Origin: Nocardioides sp.
GTDB taxonomy: Bacteria > Actinomycetota > Actinomycetes > Propionibacteriales > Nocardioidaceae
Assembly (NCBI RefSeq): GCF_014360585.1
Contig: NZ_JACIXG010000014.1
Span: forward strand, 1-64,000
Reading direction: 5' to 3'
DNA: 64,000 nt
Below the pieces are notes generated by a model. The model had not been told where the DNA came from, made no database searches, and worked only from the letters and a program-made list of their open reading frames with translations. How positions within the stretch are numbered: position 1 is the stretch's first letter; every line of letters starts with the position of its first letter. This document shows positions 61,887 to 64,000 of the stretch, in pieces. A program made the position numbers and the translations under genes.

Positions 61887-61928
61887 GGTGAGCCATAAGA
61901 CGGACCTCCAAAGAACCGAAAGTACCCA

Positions 61929-62621
61929 ATGGACCTCTTCTCCGAGTATGGGTCGGCCATCCTCGAAGCGTTCGGGCTGACCCTCAGACTCGCTGTCTTC
62001 AGCGGCGTCTTCTCGCTCCTGCTCGGCGCCGTGCTCGCCGTGTTCCGGGTCTCCCCGGTGCCAGTTCTCCGCTGGGTCGGCTCCGCCGTCGTCTACACGT
62101 TCCGCAACACCCCGCTGACGCTGGTGATGTTCTTCGCGCTCTTCGGGCTCTTCTACCAGCTCAAGCTGGGCGCGAACCAGGATGATCCGCTCAACGAGCA
62201 GAACTTCCAGCTCGCGGTCCTGGCGCTCTCGATCTACACCTCGACGTTCGTCTGTGAGGTCCTGCGGTCGGGGATCAACACCGTGCCGCTCGGCCAGGCC
62301 GAGGCGGCTCGCGCGATCGGCCTCACCTTCTCCCAGAACCTCCGGCTGGTCGTCCTCCCGCAGGCGCTTCGATCGGTGCTCAACCCGCTGGCCAGCGTCA
62401 TGATCGCGATGATCAAGAACACCACCGTCGCCGTCACCATCGGCGTCGTCACGGCCACGGGCGTCAACGAGGCGTCCGGTCAGATGCGGACGATGATGGA
62501 GAACGAGGCCGACCAGATCGTGCTGATCTTCATCATCTTCTCGATCGGCTTCATGATCATGACCCTTCCGGTCGGCTTCCTCGCCGGTTGGGCATCGAAG
62601 AAATTCGCGGTGATCCGATGA
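61929..62621 (+). CDS. gluC: Glutamate ABC transporter permease 1
   Basis: The 230-residue permease of the HisM/GlnP type has about five membrane helices (LTLRLAVFSGVFSLLLGAVLAV, PLTLVMFFALFGLFYQL, IFIIFSIGFMIMTLPVGFLA). The coupling loop EAARAIGLTFSQNLRLVVLPQALRSVLNPL (EAA motif) contacts the ATPase. It pairs with GluD to form the channel. It follows gluB after a 130-base gap that contains a hairpin and no gene. Confidence 0.95.
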   Translation: MDLFSEYGSAILEAFGLTLRLAVFSGVFSLLLGAVLAVFRVSPVPVLRWVGSAVVYTFRNTPLTLVMFFALFGLFYQLKLGANQDDPLNEQNFQLAVLALSIYTSTFVCEVLRSGINTVPLGQAEAARAIGLTFSQNLRLVVLPQALRSVLNPLASVMIAMIKNTTVAVTIGVVTATGVNEASGQMRTMMENEADQIVLIFIIFSIGFMIMTLPVGFLAGWASKKFAVIR

Positions 62622-62624
62622 ATT

Positions 62625-62663
62625 CCCCATTCGAATGCTCGCTTCGCTCCGCTTCGAACGGGG
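62625..62663 (+). repeat. Short hairpin between gluC and gluD
   Basis: CCCCATTCGAA (62625-62635) pairs with TTCGAACGGGG (62653-62663) with one mismatch. The loop TGCTCGCTTCGCTCCGC resembles GCTCGCTTCGCTC-type intergenic repeats common in these genomes. It lies 10 bases before gluD. Confidence 0.6.
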
Positions 62664-62673
62664 GCCCCAAAAG

Positions 62674-63585
62674 ATGAGTGCCTCTGTTCTCTACGACGCT
62701 CCCGGCCCCCGAGCCAAGGCCCTCAACTGGGTCTACTCCGGCGTCGCGCTGGTCGTGTTCGGCTATCTGGCATGGCTGATCTACTCGAAGTTCGAGGAGA
62801 CCGGCCAGTGGGAAAGCGAGAAGTGGACGCCGTTCCTAGACGCCGACGTGTGGAACAACCTGCTGATCCCGGGCCTGATCGGAACGCTCAGCGCGTTCGC
62901 GGTCGGCTCGGTGCTCGCCCTGGCCTTCGGGTTCGTCTTCGCTGTCGGGCGTCTCTCCGACCTGAAGATCATCAGCATCCCGTGCGCTGTGGTCGTCGAG
63001 TTCTTCCGTGCGATCCCGATGCTGCTGCTGATGTTCTTCATCTACTTCATGCAGCCATCGCTCGGGATCACGCCGACCAGCATCTTCTGGGCTGTCGTGA
63101 TCGGCCTGACGCTCTACAACGGGTCCGTCATCGCAGAGATCATCCGAGCCGGCGTGAACGCTCTCCCGAAGGGACAGCGAGAGGCTGGTTTCGCTATCGG
63201 ACTCACGCGAGCTCAGGTCATGCGCACGATCCTGCTGCCACAGGCAGTGCGGTCGATGCTCCCGGCGATCATCGCGCAGCTCGTGGTCCTGCTGAAGGAC
63301 ACAGCACTGGGCTACGTACTGGGCTACAGCGAGCTCCTCGCCCAGGTCAAGCAGCTCGACGGCAACTTCCACAACCTGATCCCCGCGGCCATCGTCGTGG
63401 CAGTCATCTACATCATCCTCAACACGATCCTCGGGCTCGTCGCCAACTGGATCGAGGCTCGTACGCGGCGGGTGGGTCACACCGCGGCGCCGGTGGGCCA
63501 CGCGGGTGCCGTCGACCCGGTCGCCGCCGAGGCCGACCTCGTCGCGAAGGGCAACGCCACACCTAGCAACCCCGGCCCGCTCTGA
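62674..63585 (+). CDS. gluD: Glutamate ABC transporter permease 2
   Basis: The 303-residue permease has an N-terminal helix (WVYSGVALVVFGYLAWLIY), then helices GTLSAFAVGSVLALAFGFVF and AIPMLLLMFFIYFMQ, and the EAA loop EAGFAIGLTRAQVMRTILLPQAVRSMLPAI. The C-terminal tail is Ala/Pro-rich. ATG 62674 is chosen as the normal family start; the in-frame codon at 62635 falls inside the upstream hairpin. It completes the importer, and a strong terminator follows 15 bases after the stop. Confidence 0.95.
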   Translation: MSASVLYDAPGPRAKALNWVYSGVALVVFGYLAWLIYSKFEETGQWESEKWTPFLDADVWNNLLIPGLIGTLSAFAVGSVLALAFGFVFAVGRLSDLKIISIPCAVVVEFFRAIPMLLLMFFIYFMQPSLGITPTSIFWAVVIGLTLYNGSVIAEIIRAGVNALPKGQREAGFAIGLTRAQVMRTILLPQAVRSMLPAIIAQLVVLLKDTALGYVLGYSELLAQVKQLDGNFHNLIPAAIVVAVIYIILNTILGLVANWIEARTRRVGHTAAPVGHAGAVDPVAAEADLVAKGNATPSNPGPL

Positions 63586-63599
63586 CCATCAGCCGACGA

Positions 63600-63639
63600 C
63601 AACGGCCCGCTGCCCCTCGAACGGGGCAGCGGGCCGTTG
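63600..63639. terminator. Bidirectional terminator after gluABCD
   Basis: CAACGGCCCGCTGCCCC (63600-63616) and GGGGCAGCGGGCCGTTG (63623-63639) form a perfect 17-base-pair stem with a six-base loop between convergent genes. Confidence 0.88.
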
Positions 63640-63650
63640 CGTGCTGGCTC

Positions 63651-64000
63651 TTACTTCTTCTTCGAGGTCACCCAGAGGTTGATGGTGCCCTCGATGGCGA
63701 CCGTGCCATCCTCGCGGATCCCCTTGACGCGCACCTCGAGGTCACCGTCGGCGGTGTCCCACTGCTCCTGGTCGGTCTCCGCGATGCAGGTGATGTCGGT
63801 GGAGGCCTTGGCGGTGTAGGAGACGGTCATCCCCTTGGGGATCCAGCGCTTGTCGCGAGGGATGGTGACCTCCGCAAGGGCCCCCATCGCCATCTCGAGA
63901 CCGTTGCACAGCGCGATGGCGTGCACGGTCCCGATGTGGTTGTGGTTGCCCTTGCGGTTGGGCACGATGACCTCGGCGTAGTTGGGCCGCAGCTGGTTGA
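63651..64000 (-). CDS. DUF4442 hotdog-fold protein, 5' part cut by window edge
   Basis: The frame continues past the right edge, where the visible residues are NQLRPNYAEVIVPNRKGNHN. The following HIGTVHAIALCNGLEMAMGALAEVTIP and RWIPKGMTVSYTAKASTDI match DUF4442, a thioesterase-like hotdog fold that probably acts on acyl-CoA or a similar thioester. The C-terminus ends LWVTSKKK. It converges on gluD, with a shared terminator between them. The catalytic residue and true start are not all in view. Confidence 0.87.
   Translation of the reverse strand, partial: NQLRPNYAEVIVPNRKGNHNHIGTVHAIALCNGLEMAMGALAEVTIPRDKRWIPKGMTVSYTAKASTDITCIAETDQEQWDTADGDLEVRVKGIREDGTVAIEGTINLWVTSKKK

Overview
The window is high-GC DNA from an actinobacterium, most likely a Nocardioides-like member of the Nocardioidaceae. 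This is inferred from four things: actinobacterial SOS boxes of the TCGAAC/GTTCGA type, an adenosylcobalamin ribonucleotide reductase (nrdJ) preceded by nrdR, a SigK/RskA/fasciclin/molybdopterin-oxidoreductase cluster, and ESX-like small secreted proteins. Both window edges cut genes. I see no rRNA, tRNA, CRISPR array or recognisable insertion sequence.

Layout. 1-5.8 kb is a laterally acquired defence island: the 3' part of a DISARM drmB, a cytosine-5 DNA methyltransferase, a Vsr-type nick endonuclease, a divergent small winged-helix gene and a GHKL-fold ATPase. 6-11.7 kb is accessory: a TetR regulator; a DUF5919-like regulator whose upstream DNA carries a helically phased heptamer array, followed by an inositol-monophosphatase-family enzyme and a TrmO-like protein; then a two-gene secreted/lipoprotein pair. 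11.7-15.4 kb has an AraC regulator, a methyltransferase, a 65-bp tandem repeat and a DUF429-RelA/SpoT fusion. 15.5-19.2 kb is a membrane molybdopterin oxidoreductase, a fasciclin lipoprotein, sigK and rskA. 19.3-24.0 kb holds an NPP1 protein, a small unknown gene and a six-gene overlapping ESX-like operon. 24-34.4 kb is transport and stress: a DHA2 exporter, a CsoR/CstR-like repressor with DUF302 divergent from an MMPL transporter across paired C/G-tract operators, two tiny proteins, a universal stress protein and a P-type ATPase.

34.4-37.3 kb is a run of small genes in which four successive gaps each contain a 47-bp hairpin repeat. 37.3-60 kb is mostly core: nrdJ/nrdR with two NrdR boxes, an SOS-controlled LysM protein divergent from lexA, a DinG helicase, hflX, a von Willebrand protein, an SDR dehydrogenase, dapF, miaA and miaB. 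Interspersed are a head-to-head pair of 21-bp tandem arrays upstream of the SDR gene, an MT0933-type small protein, a very low-complexity SYG/Q-rich protein and an M43 metalloprotease. 60.1-63.6 kb is a complete glutamate ABC importer operon (gluABCD), followed by a truncated DUF4442 gene.

The most unusual items are the DUF429-alarmone-synthetase fusion with a Glu-to-Gln change at the catalytic position, the phased AGTCTCA array, the 47-bp hairpin family, the inverted 21-bp arrays, the FUS-like disordered protein, and the DISARM/Vsr/GHKL island. All assignments come from reading motifs and layout; no database search was run.
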